Assembly (NCBI RefSeq): GCF_020166415.1
Contig: NZ_JAIQXV010000031.1
Coordinates: forward strand, 1 to 27,638
DNA from: Deinococcus multiflagellatus
Lineage (GTDB): Bacteria; Deinococcota; Deinococci; Deinococcales; Deinococcaceae
Direction: 5' to 3'
DNA length: 27,638 nt
Below the pieces are notes generated by a model. The model was not told the DNA's origin, did not search any database, and was given only the letters and a program-made list of their open reading frames with translations. The translations under genes were made by a program, and so were the position numbers. Shown piece by piece: positions 27,402-27,638 of this stretch. Every line of letters starts with the position of its first letter. Position 1 is the first letter of the stretch.

Positions 27402-27638
27402 TTAACCGTCCAAGTGGGCATAGAGCTCGTCCACTTCAGCATCAGAAAAATCATCCAAGCGCTCGAGCACATATTCCGGTCCGAACTGCTCAAGCATCAC
27501 GAGCGCCCGGCCCGGCCCGGCACCCATACGCTGCTGGGTGCATAGGTTGACCTGCAATGCCAGGGTTGGGTGTTCAAAGACGTCACGTAAACGCAGGTCT
27601 ATTCCCAGCTGTGCCTTCAGGCGTGCAACCAGCCGGGC
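27402..27638 (-). CDS. C-terminal end of an upstream NRPS (carrier domain plus acidic tail), cut by window edge
   Basis: The minus-strand frame enters from the window edge and stops at TAA 27402-27404 after 78 codons. ARLVARLKAQLGIDLRLRDV followed by FEHPTLALQV is the second half of a carrier domain, just after where the phosphopantetheine serine would lie. A 30-residue tail, rich in Asp and Glu (LDDFSDAEVDELYAHLDG), follows. It ends 59 bp before the start of the C-A-T-E NRPS, whose N-terminus is basic and helical (RELLKTKLKQRL). The pair may be docking elements handing the peptide from one protein to the next. Confidence 0.85.
   Translation of the reverse strand, partial: ARLVARLKAQLGIDLRLRDVFEHPTLALQVNLCTQQRMGAGPGRALVMLEQFGPEYVLERLDDFSDAEVDELYAHLDG

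Overview
The window looks like GC-rich DNA from a Deinococcus-type bacterium. The support is leaderless promoters (a -10 box six bases before the ATG), high GC with GTG/TTG starts, and IS6- and IS5-type transposases. This is recognition by eye, not a database match. Nearly every real gene is on the minus strand, so the window is best read from right to left. No tRNA, rRNA or CRISPR array was seen.

Bases 1-12540 hold a Wadjet-type plasmid-defence operon in the order jetA (DUF2397/TIGR02677), jetB (DUF2398/TIGR02678), jetC (SMC-like, TIGR02680) and jetD (DUF2399/TIGR02679, running off the left edge). jetA/jetB and jetC/jetD overlap by 4 nt, but jetB and jetC are about 4.8 kb apart. The gap holds one large gene whose 1347-aa product combines an Mrr-like nuclease domain, a long TPR-like array, a GreA/GreB C-terminal-like domain and a PIN-like RNase domain. 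Imperfect 60-bp inverted repeats (5082-5141 and 9813-9872, about 49 of 60 bases matching) flank it, next to a possible 7-bp target duplication (CTTCCCC/GTTCCCC). I read this as a mobile defence cassette lodged inside another defence operon, and it is the best candidate here for an undescribed system.

Bases 12530-15350 carry a plus-strand lipoprotein gene and a small four-helix membrane-protein gene, closed by a strong hairpin. Bases 15460-18086 are an insertion-sequence scrapyard. It contains a WD40 gene cut by a complete IS6-family element, the 5' stub of a second IS6 element, an unknown gene whose last codons come from that stub, and a decayed IS5-family transposase.

Bases 18164-27638 are a non-ribosomal peptide cluster of lower GC, all on the minus strand. 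In transcription order it has the tail of one NRPS ending in a carrier domain, a C-A-T-E NRPS (predicted basic residue, ornithine-like, epimerised to D), a beta-lactamase-fold serine hydrolase, an IS5 remnant, a small membrane-protein gene with an internal stop, an MFS exporter and an Sfp-type phosphopantetheinyl transferase with a frameshift before its WTLKEA motif. An NRPS ending in an E domain followed directly by a PBP-like hydrolase resembles the SurE-type off-loading cyclases of actinobacteria. The two lesions and the IS remnant suggest decay, or local sequence errors.
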